Source of the DNA: Actinomycetota bacterium
GTDB taxonomy: Bacteria > Actinomycetota > Acidimicrobiia > IMCC26256 > PALSA-610
NCBI GenBank assembly: GCA_003134555.1
Contig: PLBO01000135.1
Location: 1 to 64,000 of the forward strand
Reading direction: 5' to 3'
DNA length: 64,000 bases
Position 1 is the stretch's first letter; each line of letters opens with the position of its first letter. The notes below the pieces were generated by a model. It was not told the DNA's origin and did not search any database. It was given only the letters and a program-made list of their open reading frames with translations. Positions 29,034 through 38,452 of the stretch are shown piece after piece. The translations under genes were made by a program, and so were the position numbers.

Positions 29034-30428
29034 ATGGGCTGGCGGACGGTCGACAAGATCCTCGAGCATGCGGAGCCGCCGGGCTATCGGCTTGGGGTGC
29101 AGCGGGCGCAGCCCAAACTGGGTCCGTTCATCGGGTTGATCGACGAGATGTTGGAGGCCGATCGGGACGCGCCACTGAAGCAGCGGCACACGGCCCGGCG
29201 GATCTTCCACCGGCTCCGCGACGAGCACGACTATCGAGGCAGCGAGGTTCAGGTCCGCCGTTACGTCGCCCAGCACCACCGACACGGCGCAGAAGTCTTC
29301 GTTCCGCTCAGCCATCCGCCGGGCGAAGCGCAGTTCGATTTCGGTGAAGCAACGGCCGTGATCGCCGGCGAGCGAACCAAGGCCGCGTTCGCGGTGATGA
29401 CCTTGCCGTTCTCGGATGCGTGGCATCTGTCGGCGTATCCGCGCGAATGCACCGAGACGTTCCAGGCTGCGCATGTCGCCGCCTTTGAGTTCTTCGGCGG
29501 TGTGCCGACCCGCACGAGTTACGACAACACGACGATCGCGGTGAAGAAGGTCGTCGGCCGGGAACGAGATCTGACCAGGGAGTTCCTGCGGCTCGAGTCC
29601 CACTTCTTGTTCGCCCATCACTTCTGTCGCGTCGCTCGCGGCAACGAGAAAGGAGTCGTCGAAGGCCTCGTCGGTTACGGGCGTCGCAACACGATGGTCC
29701 CGATCCCGGAGTTCGACTCGTTCGCCGCACTGAACGTCTATCTCGAAGCATGTTGTCTCGGGGACCTCACGCGCCGCGTGCGGGGCAAGGCCCAGACCAA
29801 AGCCGAGCTGTTGGAGATCGACCGGGCCGCGCTCCTCCCCCTACCGACGAATACGTTCGAGGCGCGTCGGGTGGTCGGCGCGAAGGCGAACTCGTTGTCG
29901 TTGGTGCGGTTCGACCGCAACGACTACTCGGTCCCGACCGCATGGGCGCATCATGACGTCACTGTCGTTGGCGGCATCGACGAGGTCCACATCTCGGTCG
30001 GCGCGACCGTGGTCGCCCGCCACCCACGCGTGTGGTCCAAGGAACGAACGACGTACGACCCTCGCCACTATCTGGCGTTGCTGGAACGCAAGCCTGGCGC
30101 GTTCGACGTCGCTCGACCACTCGAACGTTGGGAACTTCCCGCATGTTTCGCGATCTTGCGACGACGTCTCGAGTCCGATCTCGGCTCGACTGGGACCCGC
30201 GAGTTCATCAAAGTGTTACGGCTCCTCGAGTCGGCATCGTTGCGGGAACTGACCATGGCGGTCGAACAAGCGTTGTCGATCGGCGCGACCGGCGCCGACG
30301 CCGTTCGTCTCATCTTGTTGCACCGGGCGGAGCGGCCGGTCGGGTTGTTCAGCCTCGACGGCCACCCGCACCTGAAGTTGTTCGCGATCGATCCACCCGA
30401 CCTCGGCGCCTACCGCGCCCTCACCTAG
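29034..30428 (+). CDS. istA: IS21-family transposase IstA
   Basis: PLSHPPGEAQFDFGEATAVIAGERTKAAFAVMTLPFSDAWHLSAYPRECTETFQAAHVAAFEFFGGVPTRTSYDNT...NEKGVVEGLVGYGRRN; true start may be upstream. Confidence 0.9.
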   Translation: MGWRTVDKILEHAEPPGYRLGVQRAQPKLGPFIGLIDEMLEADRDAPLKQRHTARRIFHRLRDEHDYRGSEVQVRRYVAQHHRHGAEVFVPLSHPPGEAQFDFGEATAVIAGERTKAAFAVMTLPFSDAWHLSAYPRECTETFQAAHVAAFEFFGGVPTRTSYDNTTIAVKKVVGRERDLTREFLRLESHFLFAHHFCRVARGNEKGVVEGLVGYGRRNTMVPIPEFDSFAALNVYLEACCLGDLTRRVRGKAQTKAELLEIDRAALLPLPTNTFEARRVVGAKANSLSLVRFDRNDYSVPTAWAHHDVTVVGGIDEVHISVGATVVARHPRVWSKERTTYDPRHYLALLERKPGAFDVARPLERWELPACFAILRRRLESDLGSTGTREFIKVLRLLESASLRELTMAVEQALSIGATGADAVRLILLHRAERPVGLFSLDGHPHLKLFAIDPPDLGAYRALT

Positions 30429-30441
30429 ATCGGAGCCTGAC

Positions 30442-31254
30442 ATGAAGACCCTCGAAACGAAATCGATGGTGCTGTTACGCCACCACCTCAAAGCGTTACG
30501 CCTCCCGACGATCGGTGCCGAATGCGAGAAAGTCGCGCACCAAGCCGCCGCCGACAACGCCGATCACCTCACCTACCTGCTGCAACTCACCGAACTCGAA
30601 CTCCTCGAACGCGAGAAACGAGCGGCCGAACGCCGACTGAAAGCTGCCCGCTTCCCAACCATCAAGACACTCGACACGTTCGACTTCACCGCCCGACCGT
30701 CGGTCAACAAAACGCTCGTCACCGAACTCGCACGCGGCGAGTTCATCGACAAACGCGAAAACGTGCTGCTGGTCGGGAACCCCGGCACCGGCAAGTCCCA
30801 TCTCGCGACCGCGCTCGCAGTCGCGGCATGCCACAAGGGCTACAAAGTTCGGTTCTTCCGGGCCACCGAACTGGTCACCACCCTCATCGAAGCCCGCGAC
30901 GAGCGCACCTTCCTACGACTCAAGACCCAACTCGCGAAACTCGACCTGCTCGTCCTCGACGAGCTCGGCTACGTCCCCGCATCCAAAGTCGGCGCCGAGC
31001 TGTTATTCGAAGTCATCTCCACCGCCTACGAACGCACCAGCCTCATCGTCACCACCAACCTGCCCTTCGAATCGTGGACCGAGGTCCTCGGATCCGAACG
31101 ACTCACCGGCGCCGCCCTCGACCGCCTCACACACCGCTGCCGGATCATCGAAACCAAAGGCGAGAGCTACCGCCTCCACGACGCCAAAACCCGAACCCGC
31201 CGAACCCGAAACCCCGACCCGGTGGCCAAGACCGGCACCACTCAGACAGACTGA
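30442..31254 (+). CDS. istB: IS21-family helper ATPase IstB
   Basis: ENVLLVGNPGTGKSHLATALAVAACHKGYKVRFFRATELV, DLLVLDELGYVPAS. Confidence 0.92.
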   Translation: MKTLETKSMVLLRHHLKALRLPTIGAECEKVAHQAAADNADHLTYLLQLTELELLEREKRAAERRLKAARFPTIKTLDTFDFTARPSVNKTLVTELARGEFIDKRENVLLVGNPGTGKSHLATALAVAACHKGYKVRFFRATELVTTLIEARDERTFLRLKTQLAKLDLLVLDELGYVPASKVGAELLFEVISTAYERTSLIVTTNLPFESWTEVLGSERLTGAALDRLTHRCRIIETKGESYRLHDAKTRTRRTRNPDPVAKTGTTQTD

Positions 31255-31639
31255 CAATCAACCAACGCGCTGTCGTTTTCGACGAACACGCGCTGCCAGA
31301 TTCGAAGAGCGTTCACATCACTGCCCGCCAGAGCGCCATGGCCCACGTCGGTACCCGAGGCGCGGCCGACACAGTCATCGGAAACACCGCGACGACAGCC
31401 CCACTCCGTGAACCGAGCGCGACGACTGGATCGCAAGCCGTGCACTTCTACCCGATGTCGACACGTGATGCCGGGTAGAACCCGTGCGGCACCACTCCCT
31501 CAGTCCCCGCATAGCGTCCCCCGCCCACTCGGGGAAAGCTTCCTCGTGCGTTTAGCGCTTGTCAACCGCCGCTTCGAGTCGAACTCGACGAACCTCGCGC
31601 GTCAGCCATACGTCGCAGTCGTAAACGCAGAGTAAAACT

Positions 31640-32390
31640 GCGGGACGGCGTCAGCTCGAGGCCGACGCGCTGACTGCCGCGATACGCGCGGGAAGCGCGC
31701 GTGCGGCTGGAGCGCCGAGGGACATCGCTGCCTACACGACTCTCGCCGCAGCTCGCCTCGAAGCGGGTTGCCTTCGGCGTCCTGCAACGCCTTTCGCACG
31801 ACGACCAGTCCCAGGCAGCGGTCGTCCTCGGGCTCGGGATGGAAGAACGCTTCGCCGGGATAGGCGCCCTGTTCGCGGGAACGAAGAACGAACCGATCGC
31901 GGTAACAGTGGCGTGTCCATCTCGGAACAACGCGTCAGTCTTGGTATTTGGATCGGGAAAGTCCGCATTGCCCATCCACTCGTCGGAGATGGTGTGGAAC
32001 TGATCCATCGACGCCTGGAAGCTCACGAACAGCAAGCCGGCTTCGCAGTGACCGTCGGCGGTCAACTCCGTGAACGGCAGCCCGCGCCGGAAGATGCGGA
32101 CGCGGTCTGGAGCCTCGCCCCGAGGGCCTGCCTTGGCGATGTGTGAATCGAGTGGGAGGGCTGTTCCGCTCGTGATCTCGCCCTCCTGGTCGATGGGAGC
32201 TCCTTCTGCGAGGTCGAGGCGGGAGCCATCACCTTTGCGTCGGCCGACGATCCGCTCTTGCTCGGCCGGATCGATCGCGTCCCACGCGTCGAGGTCCTGC
32301 AGAATCCGCATCGTGACCATATAGCTGCCGTCTTCTGCGGCCTCCGGCTCCTCGGGCGACTCATCGCGATCGACGAACCTTTCGAGGTCC
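31640..32390 (-). pseudogene. Dyp-type peroxidase fragment, 5' end missing
   Basis: RDESPEEPEAAEDGSYMVTMRILQDLDAWDAIDPAEQERIVGRRKGDGSRL...RIFRRGLPFTELTADGHCEAGLLFVSFQASMDQFHTISDEWMG. Confidence 0.75.
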
Positions 32391-32822
32391 TACCGTAGCG
32401 ACCATCGGTTGCTCGCCTTTAGCATTGAGAGGGTAGAAGTCGTCGTGCAGGTCGCCGACGTCTCCAGTTGCCGTCTTTCGCTTGTACGGTTGGCAACGAA
32501 ACTCAAGCGCAGCGATGTCTTGGTCTTTGCTCAGAGCGTCGACGTGTTGTAGCGGCGGGTCGAAGGTGCAACGGATGCGAATACCGAGCGAGGTATCCAT
32601 CCGGCAGAAATCGCGTGGCAGGTTAAAGCTTGCCATGCTGGGCCACCGGTTGCCGAGCAACAGATCGATGGCATGTAGCACTGCAGTCTTGCCAGCACCG
32701 TTCGCACCGACCAGAGCGGTGAGCGGGTCAAGTGACATGTCGAACTTCTCGAGCGACCGCCAGTTTTCGATCTCGACGTGAGAGATCATGGGACTGCTGA
32801 CGAACACCTCTGTCTTTGCCAC
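32390..32822 (-). pseudogene. OLD-family/SMC-like ATPase, N-terminal fragment
   Basis: ISHVEIENWRSLEKFDMSLDPLTALVGANGAGKTAVLHAIDLLLG (Walker A); no downstream ATPase or TOPRIM parts. Confidence 0.75.
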
Positions 32823-33051
32823 AAAGGCCTCTCTTTACAACCTATTTTAACATTTCTGCGCAAGCGAGGCCCAGGACTTGAGCGTCCTATACAAGCTGCT
32901 ACTGGGCGCCGCCAGTGCGCGATTTCTTCGTGGCGTCGGAGCGGCGGCTTGGTAGAGCGACGTGATACCGAGCTGAAGTTGGCGGTGCCGGACCGCGACC
33001 CCGAATGGAAAGAGGCGAAGTTGATCGTCTGGCGCACACCGCGATGAGTGG

Positions 33052-34398
33052 TCACCGAGTTGACACCGACTCTCGTTTCTTCTGATGCCGAGATCGTCGA
33101 CGGTGCCACATGAGGAGTCCTATCGCAGCGACGATGCAACCTACGAGGACGACTTGACTAGCTCCTGCGGCCGCCCCCTTGTGCCGAGCCGCTGCCGGCG
33201 GAGGTCCCGGCGCGTCGAGCGGACGCGGCACCACGAGGTGATCTGCGACCAGGAAGTGGATGCTGACGGTGTCGATGTTCGACTGCAACTGGCTCAGGCC
33301 GTGTCCCTGCCCGTCGTAGGAGACGAGTTGGCAATTCTGTCCACTTGCTCGAATGCGCTCACAGTCGTGGTCGGCACGGGTCAAGGGGTTGATGTGATCC
33401 AGTGTGCCGTTGAACATGAGCACCGCCGTCGACGTCCTGTGCAAGGGCGTCGCTGACGGAATGGCGCCGGAGATCGAAAGGGCGACTGCGACCGGCGGCA
33501 TAGAGGGTAGCGGATGGGTTGCGAGCTCGAGCGCCGTCGCGGCACCGGCGGATATGCCGGCGACAATGACTGCATCGCGATCGATGTGATACTCGGTGGA
33601 ACGCACCACCAGCCATTCGACCGAAGAGCTCGCGTCTTGCGCAGCGTCGTCGATTGCCTGCGCGATCGCCGGATTGGTTGCGTCCGTCCCGGGTGCGAGT
33701 CTGTAGTCGATTGTCGCCGCGACGTAGCCCCTGCGAGCCCACGTGCGCGCCAACGCGTCGAGGTCTTCCTTCTGGCCAAGCTGGTAGCCGCCGCCATGAA
33801 TCCAAACGATGAGTGGGCGCGACGGGAGTGTGTCATGTACCGGCTGGTAGAGATCCAACCGCAGCGGCAACGCTGCGCGCCGGACATACACGAGGTTGCG
33901 TGTCACCTTCACGCCGGCGAACACTGCGTCGACGAATCGCTGTGGATGGTCGGACCGCGCGAAGGAAATGGGATGTGTGGCTATCAGAGGTTCCGCCAGC
34001 ATTCCGGCCGGGGACGGCCTCAACCCAGCCGCACCGAGTTCGCAGCGGTCGACGCGACAGTCGACCTTTCGACCGTTCGTCGTTTCAAAGGTGGATTCGA
34101 CTGCGAAAGTGGTCGAGAAGGCTCCGCGCGTCCGCGTCAGCGCGGCGGTCCAGTTGTTCGGATCGCAGCCGGTATCGGTAGCGCGAGCGTCCAGTGCGCA
34201 TTGCCAGACGGAGCGAATAAGGTCGGACGGGTCTCGACCGTTCACAACGGCGAGCGCACCGTACTCGAGGCCTGCCGCAGGCGTGGCTCGAATCGTCAAG
34301 CCGACGGATGCGGCGGCGACGGGCGATGAATTGACGAAGCTCGCAGTGAACCATGCGAGGCCTGGAAGGATCAGCGCAATCCGGCGCACACATTGCAT
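33052..34398 (-). CDS. Secreted/anchored alpha/beta-hydrolase with N-terminal neocarzinostatin-like domain
   Basis: ATG 34398 with signal peptide; VGLTIRATPAAGLEYGALAVVNGRDPSD...CDPNNWTAALTRTRGAFSTTFAVESTFETTNGRKVDCRVDRCELGA then IVWIHGGGYQLGQKEDL, VIVAGISAGAATALEL; C-terminal TM. Confidence 0.75.
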   Translation of the reverse strand: MQCVRRIALILPGLAWFTASFVNSSPVAAASVGLTIRATPAAGLEYGALAVVNGRDPSDLIRSVWQCALDARATDTGCDPNNWTAALTRTRGAFSTTFAVESTFETTNGRKVDCRVDRCELGAAGLRPSPAGMLAEPLIATHPISFARSDHPQRFVDAVFAGVKVTRNLVYVRRAALPLRLDLYQPVHDTLPSRPLIVWIHGGGYQLGQKEDLDALARTWARRGYVAATIDYRLAPGTDATNPAIAQAIDDAAQDASSSVEWLVVRSTEYHIDRDAVIVAGISAGAATALELATHPLPSMPPVAVALSISGAIPSATPLHRTSTAVLMFNGTLDHINPLTRADHDCERIRASGQNCQLVSYDGQGHGLSQLQSNIDTVSIHFLVADHLVVPRPLDAPGPPPAAARHKGAAAGASQVVLVGCIVAAIGLLMWHRRRSRHQKKRESVSTR

Positions 34399-34573
34399 TG
34401 TCGCAGGCCGACGACTGCTCGCGCTGTCGCGTGTGAACCTACGGGGCGCCTCGCGTCTTTGAGATCCGGCTCTAGCGCAATGGGTCGGAAAGTGACAAGA
34501 TACGCTCTCCAAGAGTCCGGCGAGCGCGAGGACTCTTTGAGCGCGTGTTTCGACCCCTAGGGGGTGACCTCGG

Positions 34574-36016
34574 GTGGACGGCGAGCTGTTTGGCACCCTC
34601 CTGGATGGCAGCCTCGGGGGGATGATCGAAGCCGTCGGCGAGGGCCGCGTCACACGAGCAGACTTGATTGCGGCTGCGATCGAGCGCATCAATGAGCGCA
34701 ATCCGTCTCTTCGGGCCATCGCCACTGTCGACGAGGGGCGTGCGCTCGCGATGGCGAGCCTCGCCGATTGTTCGCGCGAACGTCGTGTGCTTGATGGGGC
34801 GTTTCTGAGCATCAAGGACACCATCGAGACGAGTGGACTGCGAACAACCGCCGGCACAACACGATTCGCCGACCACGTTCCAGCGGCCGACGCCCTTGTC
34901 GTGTCCCGACTGCGCGGCGCGGGGGCGATCGTCGTCGCCAAGTCCAACGTGCCGCCGCTCGCCGGGGATCTTCACACCGAGAACTCCATCTTCGGGGCGA
35001 CGGTAAACCCGTGGAACGAACAGCGCACCGCGGGCGGGTCGTCGGGCGGATCCGCGGCGGCGGTTGCATCACGAATGGTTCCGGTCGACGTCGGAAGCGA
35101 CTTTGCCGGCTCGTTGCGGATACCGGCTGCATATTGCGGCGTATACGCGCACCGGCCAACTACCGATCTTGTGCCGACCCAAGGTCATATTCCACCGATG
35201 CCGGGCGCCAGAGCACCGAGGGATTTGCTTGCCATCGGACCCGTTGCGCGCGACCCGAGCGACCTCGAGCGCATCCTTGGCGTGATTGTCGGGCCGGCCT
35301 GGCCCTTGTCGAGCGTGTGGCGTGTCGACTTGCCGCCGTGTCAGTTGTCAACATCCGCGTGGCGCGTTGCGGTCACCTTGGATGACTCCTCGTGCCCAGT
35401 TGCGCACGATGTTCGCGAAGGCATCGAACGGCTTGTTGCGCGTCTCGAAACGCTCGGCGTCCGGGTGTCGTTCGAGCATCCACCCGCGCCACTTGGGGAC
35501 ATCGATGAGTGCTTCGGGAGGCTACTTGGCGCCGCGGTCTCGCCGACCCTCTCGGTCGAGCGGTATGAGCAAACTGTGGCCGTGGCGTCAGTCTTGGAAG
35601 ATCCCTACGCTCGTCGAGATGCCCTCGCCGTGTGCCAAAGCCATCGTGAATGGCTGCTCCTGCAGGAATGGCGCTCGGAGATCGCCGCTCGGTTCGAGCA
35701 ATTCTTCCATGGCTTCGACGTCTGGCTCTGTCCGGTTACACCCACGGTCGCTCCGCCGGTATGGAACGACGCGGACCGCTACGCGCGCAAGATCGACGTC
35801 GATGGTGAGCAACGGCCCTACTTCGATCAGCTCGTGTGGACGGCGGCGCCCGCTGTCGCGCAGCTGCCGGCAACCGTCGCTCCGATCGGTGTTGCCGGTG
35901 GTTTGCCTCTATCGGTTCAGGTCATCGGCAGTCGGTACAGCGACTATTCGACTATCGCGTTCGCGAAGCTGATCGCGCGGGAGCATGCTGCATACACGCC
36001 GCCTCGAGGCTGGTGA
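34574..36016 (+). CDS. Amidase signature family hydrolase
   Basis: AFLSIKDTIETSGLRTTAGT, NPWNEQRTAGGSSGGSAAAVASRMVPVDVGSDFAGSLRIPAAYCG (Ser-Ser-Lys triad retained). Confidence 0.88.
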   Translation: MDGELFGTLLDGSLGGMIEAVGEGRVTRADLIAAAIERINERNPSLRAIATVDEGRALAMASLADCSRERRVLDGAFLSIKDTIETSGLRTTAGTTRFADHVPAADALVVSRLRGAGAIVVAKSNVPPLAGDLHTENSIFGATVNPWNEQRTAGGSSGGSAAAVASRMVPVDVGSDFAGSLRIPAAYCGVYAHRPTTDLVPTQGHIPPMPGARAPRDLLAIGPVARDPSDLERILGVIVGPAWPLSSVWRVDLPPCQLSTSAWRVAVTLDDSSCPVAHDVREGIERLVARLETLGVRVSFEHPPAPLGDIDECFGRLLGAAVSPTLSVERYEQTVAVASVLEDPYARRDALAVCQSHREWLLLQEWRSEIAARFEQFFHGFDVWLCPVTPTVAPPVWNDADRYARKIDVDGEQRPYFDQLVWTAAPAVAQLPATVAPIGVAGGLPLSVQVIGSRYSDYSTIAFAKLIAREHAAYTPPRGW

Positions 36017-36022
36017 CGGGCA

Positions 36023-37495
36023 TCAAATGGGCTCTGCGTGCGCGATGAGCTCGTCGAGCATGCGACGGCGCGGGACTCCGTCGTCGGTTAGCGGGAGAGT
36101 CGGAACTCGCAGGAGGCGTTGCGGAACCGTCTGGTCGTTCGCGCGGCAGACCTCGATGATCGAGCCACGCGTCGGCTGATCAGAACAGACGAGGAGTGCA
36201 TAGATGTCCGATTCGCTCCCGACGCGACCCGGTCGTGAGAGCACCGCCGCGATTTCGACCATCGGGTGACGCTCGAGTGCGCGCTCGAGCTGTACCGGAT
36301 CGATGTTCTTGCCGCCACGAATGATGAGGTCATCGGCGCGTCCTGTGATGACAATGTTGCCGTCCGTCCCGGAATATCCACGATCGCCCGTCTTCCACCA
36401 ACCGTCGGCGTCGGTGAACCGCTCGATGCCATTCGAGCGTACGTAGCCGAGCGCGAGTGATCTGCTTCGCACTCTGACGATGTCTTCGTCGAGGGCGACC
36501 TCGACGCCCGGAAGGGCTCTTCCTACCGTGCCGTGCCGAACTTCGCGCGAATCGTTCAAACGTGAGATCGAAATCGGTCCACCGGCTTCGGTTGCGCCGT
36601 ACCCGACGGTCACGGCGGCAGCGAGCGTATCTTCGAGATCGGCCGCTATGGCAGCCGGTGCTAAACCACCGCCGATGCCGACATGCAGCAGCGAATCGCC
36701 CGTAGACCGAGACTCGCGTCTCAGGAGGCGAACGAGTTGTTGCGCCATGAACGGCGCGAGCGAGAGGTTCGTGACGCAGTGCGCATCGATGTCGTTTGCG
36801 AGTCGTTCGAGCGAGAACCCGTTGTGGAGCACGATGTGATCGCCGCAGCAAAGCGCTTGGAATGCGATGGTCAGGCCCGCGACAGTCCAAATCGGCATGC
36901 CGCCGAGATAGGTCAAGCCCAGATTCGGGCCGGAGGCGGTTGCCTGAAGTTGGGATGCAACGTCGTCCTCGATCGGTGTGCTAGGGAGCATTTCCGCGCG
37001 TAATCGCTGCAGTTGGTAGATGGCATGCGCAAGGCTCGCGTCGTCGTGCACGATGCGCTTCGGCTCCCCCGAGGTACCGGCGGTGGACAGGCAGACGCTG
37101 CCCGGTGGCAATGCGATGCGCGGCCGTAATGTGGGGAATACGGAATCGGAGTATGGCATCGCGCCGACGACGAGGTCCGCGATCTCGGAGTGCTTCGCAT
37201 GGGAGGTCGGTGCACATACGGATATCGGTGTGCCGGACCCGAGAGCAGCTAGCAACCAAACGAGTGTCGACGCGGGTTCGTGCGCCAGAACCGCGACCTG
37301 ACGTGCGTGCAGCGTTTCCAATACGCTGGCCACCCGCTCGACCTCGTCGAGCAAGTCGCTGTAGGTCCAGACCCCGAAGTCAGCCGTTATGGCTCGTTGC
37401 GAAGCATGCGCGCGAGCAGCCGCCGTAACCGTCCGAGCGACTACCGAGGATTGATTCGACCGCCCAAATCGACTGTTCGCCGCCACTTGTTCCAT
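36023..37495 (-). CDS. AMP-dependent acyl-CoA/ACP ligase (ANL family)
   Basis: Start MEQVAANSRF; STAGTSGEPKRIVHDD, VGYGATEAGGPIS, GWWKTGDRGYSGTDGNIVITGRADDLIIRGGKNIDPVQLERAL. Confidence 0.87.
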   Translation of the reverse strand: MEQVAANSRFGRSNQSSVVARTVTAAARAHASQRAITADFGVWTYSDLLDEVERVASVLETLHARQVAVLAHEPASTLVWLLAALGSGTPISVCAPTSHAKHSEIADLVVGAMPYSDSVFPTLRPRIALPPGSVCLSTAGTSGEPKRIVHDDASLAHAIYQLQRLRAEMLPSTPIEDDVASQLQATASGPNLGLTYLGGMPIWTVAGLTIAFQALCCGDHIVLHNGFSLERLANDIDAHCVTNLSLAPFMAQQLVRLLRRESRSTGDSLLHVGIGGGLAPAAIAADLEDTLAAAVTVGYGATEAGGPISISRLNDSREVRHGTVGRALPGVEVALDEDIVRVRSRSLALGYVRSNGIERFTDADGWWKTGDRGYSGTDGNIVITGRADDLIIRGGKNIDPVQLERALERHPMVEIAAVLSRPGRVGSESDIYALLVCSDQPTRGSIIEVCRANDQTVPQRLLRVPTLPLTDDGVPRRRMLDELIAHAEPI

Positions 37496-38448
37496 CACAC
37501 CTCCGAAGGAATCGGGGAATCTTCCGCGCGAGAGTCCAGCGGCGCCGATTGATGCCGTTGCCGGAACCAGCGGCGATACGCCGCTATCGGATCCGTGCGC
37601 TTGAGGAGCGGCGCCGCGAGATACCGGCGATGCGCCCATATTTCAGCGTCCTGGCAGAACTGGTCGTAGAGCCCATCGGCGAGCGCCGCCAACACGGGTC
37701 CACGGAATCCGCGAGCGGTCCGGGGCTCGGCCTTGATGCACGTCGTCGAAATCGTCTCGTGGGCCGTTACCGGCGTGAGCCCGCCCACGACTGTTAAGGA
37801 GACGATGCTGTCGAAGCGGGCGACCGTCATTCCAGTCCCGATGCACGCCACGGAGATGACCGCCTGCCGCAAGCTCTCCCCAAGTCGCACTTCGTGGCTC
37901 GAGCTCACCGAGAAGCCAACGTCGTCGAACTCAAGGCTTTCGAGCCGAGGCGGACCGGCGGTCGCATGGACCCAGCTGAAATGGTCCATGTCAACGAGGT
38001 TCTCGAGCACGTCGTGCACACTCGCACTGATCCGCTCGGACCAAGATCGGACCTCGATCCTTGCGTCCAACTTCCATGGAGCGAGCCGCCGATCGATCGA
38101 GGCTACGTCAGGATTGGATCGTCGGGCGCCGAGCGCGCCGAACAGCAGCGAATCGACTTGCATCAGCGGGACCGAGCTCGTCGTCGGTCCGATACTCGCA
38201 CAGACGCATCGTCGCGCTTCGAGCCCGGATCCAGTCGCGTTCCAGGCAGGACATCCGCACGTGGTGCACAACCACGAGTCGCCTTGTAGATGGCCACGAG
38301 AGTCCGAGTGAAGCGCCACGTCACCGAACAGCGTCTCTACGCGCCCGCCCATGGGTTCGAAGCGGTCGATGGTTCCCAAGCAGAACCAGCCACCGGACGG
38401 AAGTGGTGACTCCCGAGAGTTCGCGTCCACACCCCGTCGCTCCGGCAC
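37495..38448 (-). CDS. Rieske non-heme iron oxygenase homologue (KshA-like) with degenerate Rieske motif
   Basis: SGGWFCLGTIDRFEPMGGRVETLFGDVAL; ENLVDMDHFSWVHATAGPP mononuclear Fe site; AEIWAHRRYLAAPLLKRTDPIAAYRRWFRQ; no CxH...CxxH. Confidence 0.7.
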   Translation of the reverse strand: MPERRGVDANSRESPLPSGGWFCLGTIDRFEPMGGRVETLFGDVALHSDSRGHLQGDSWLCTTCGCPAWNATGSGLEARRCVCASIGPTTSSVPLMQVDSLLFGALGARRSNPDVASIDRRLAPWKLDARIEVRSWSERISASVHDVLENLVDMDHFSWVHATAGPPRLESLEFDDVGFSVSSSHEVRLGESLRQAVISVACIGTGMTVARFDSIVSLTVVGGLTPVTAHETISTTCIKAEPRTARGFRGPVLAALADGLYDQFCQDAEIWAHRRYLAAPLLKRTDPIAAYRRWFRQRHQSAPLDSRAEDSPIPSEV

Positions 38449-38452
38449 TGAC

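Noticed and set aside
34399-34947. N-terminal extension of the 631-aa hydrolase ORF
   Set aside because: Antisense to the amidase; a good signal peptide starts at ATG 34398
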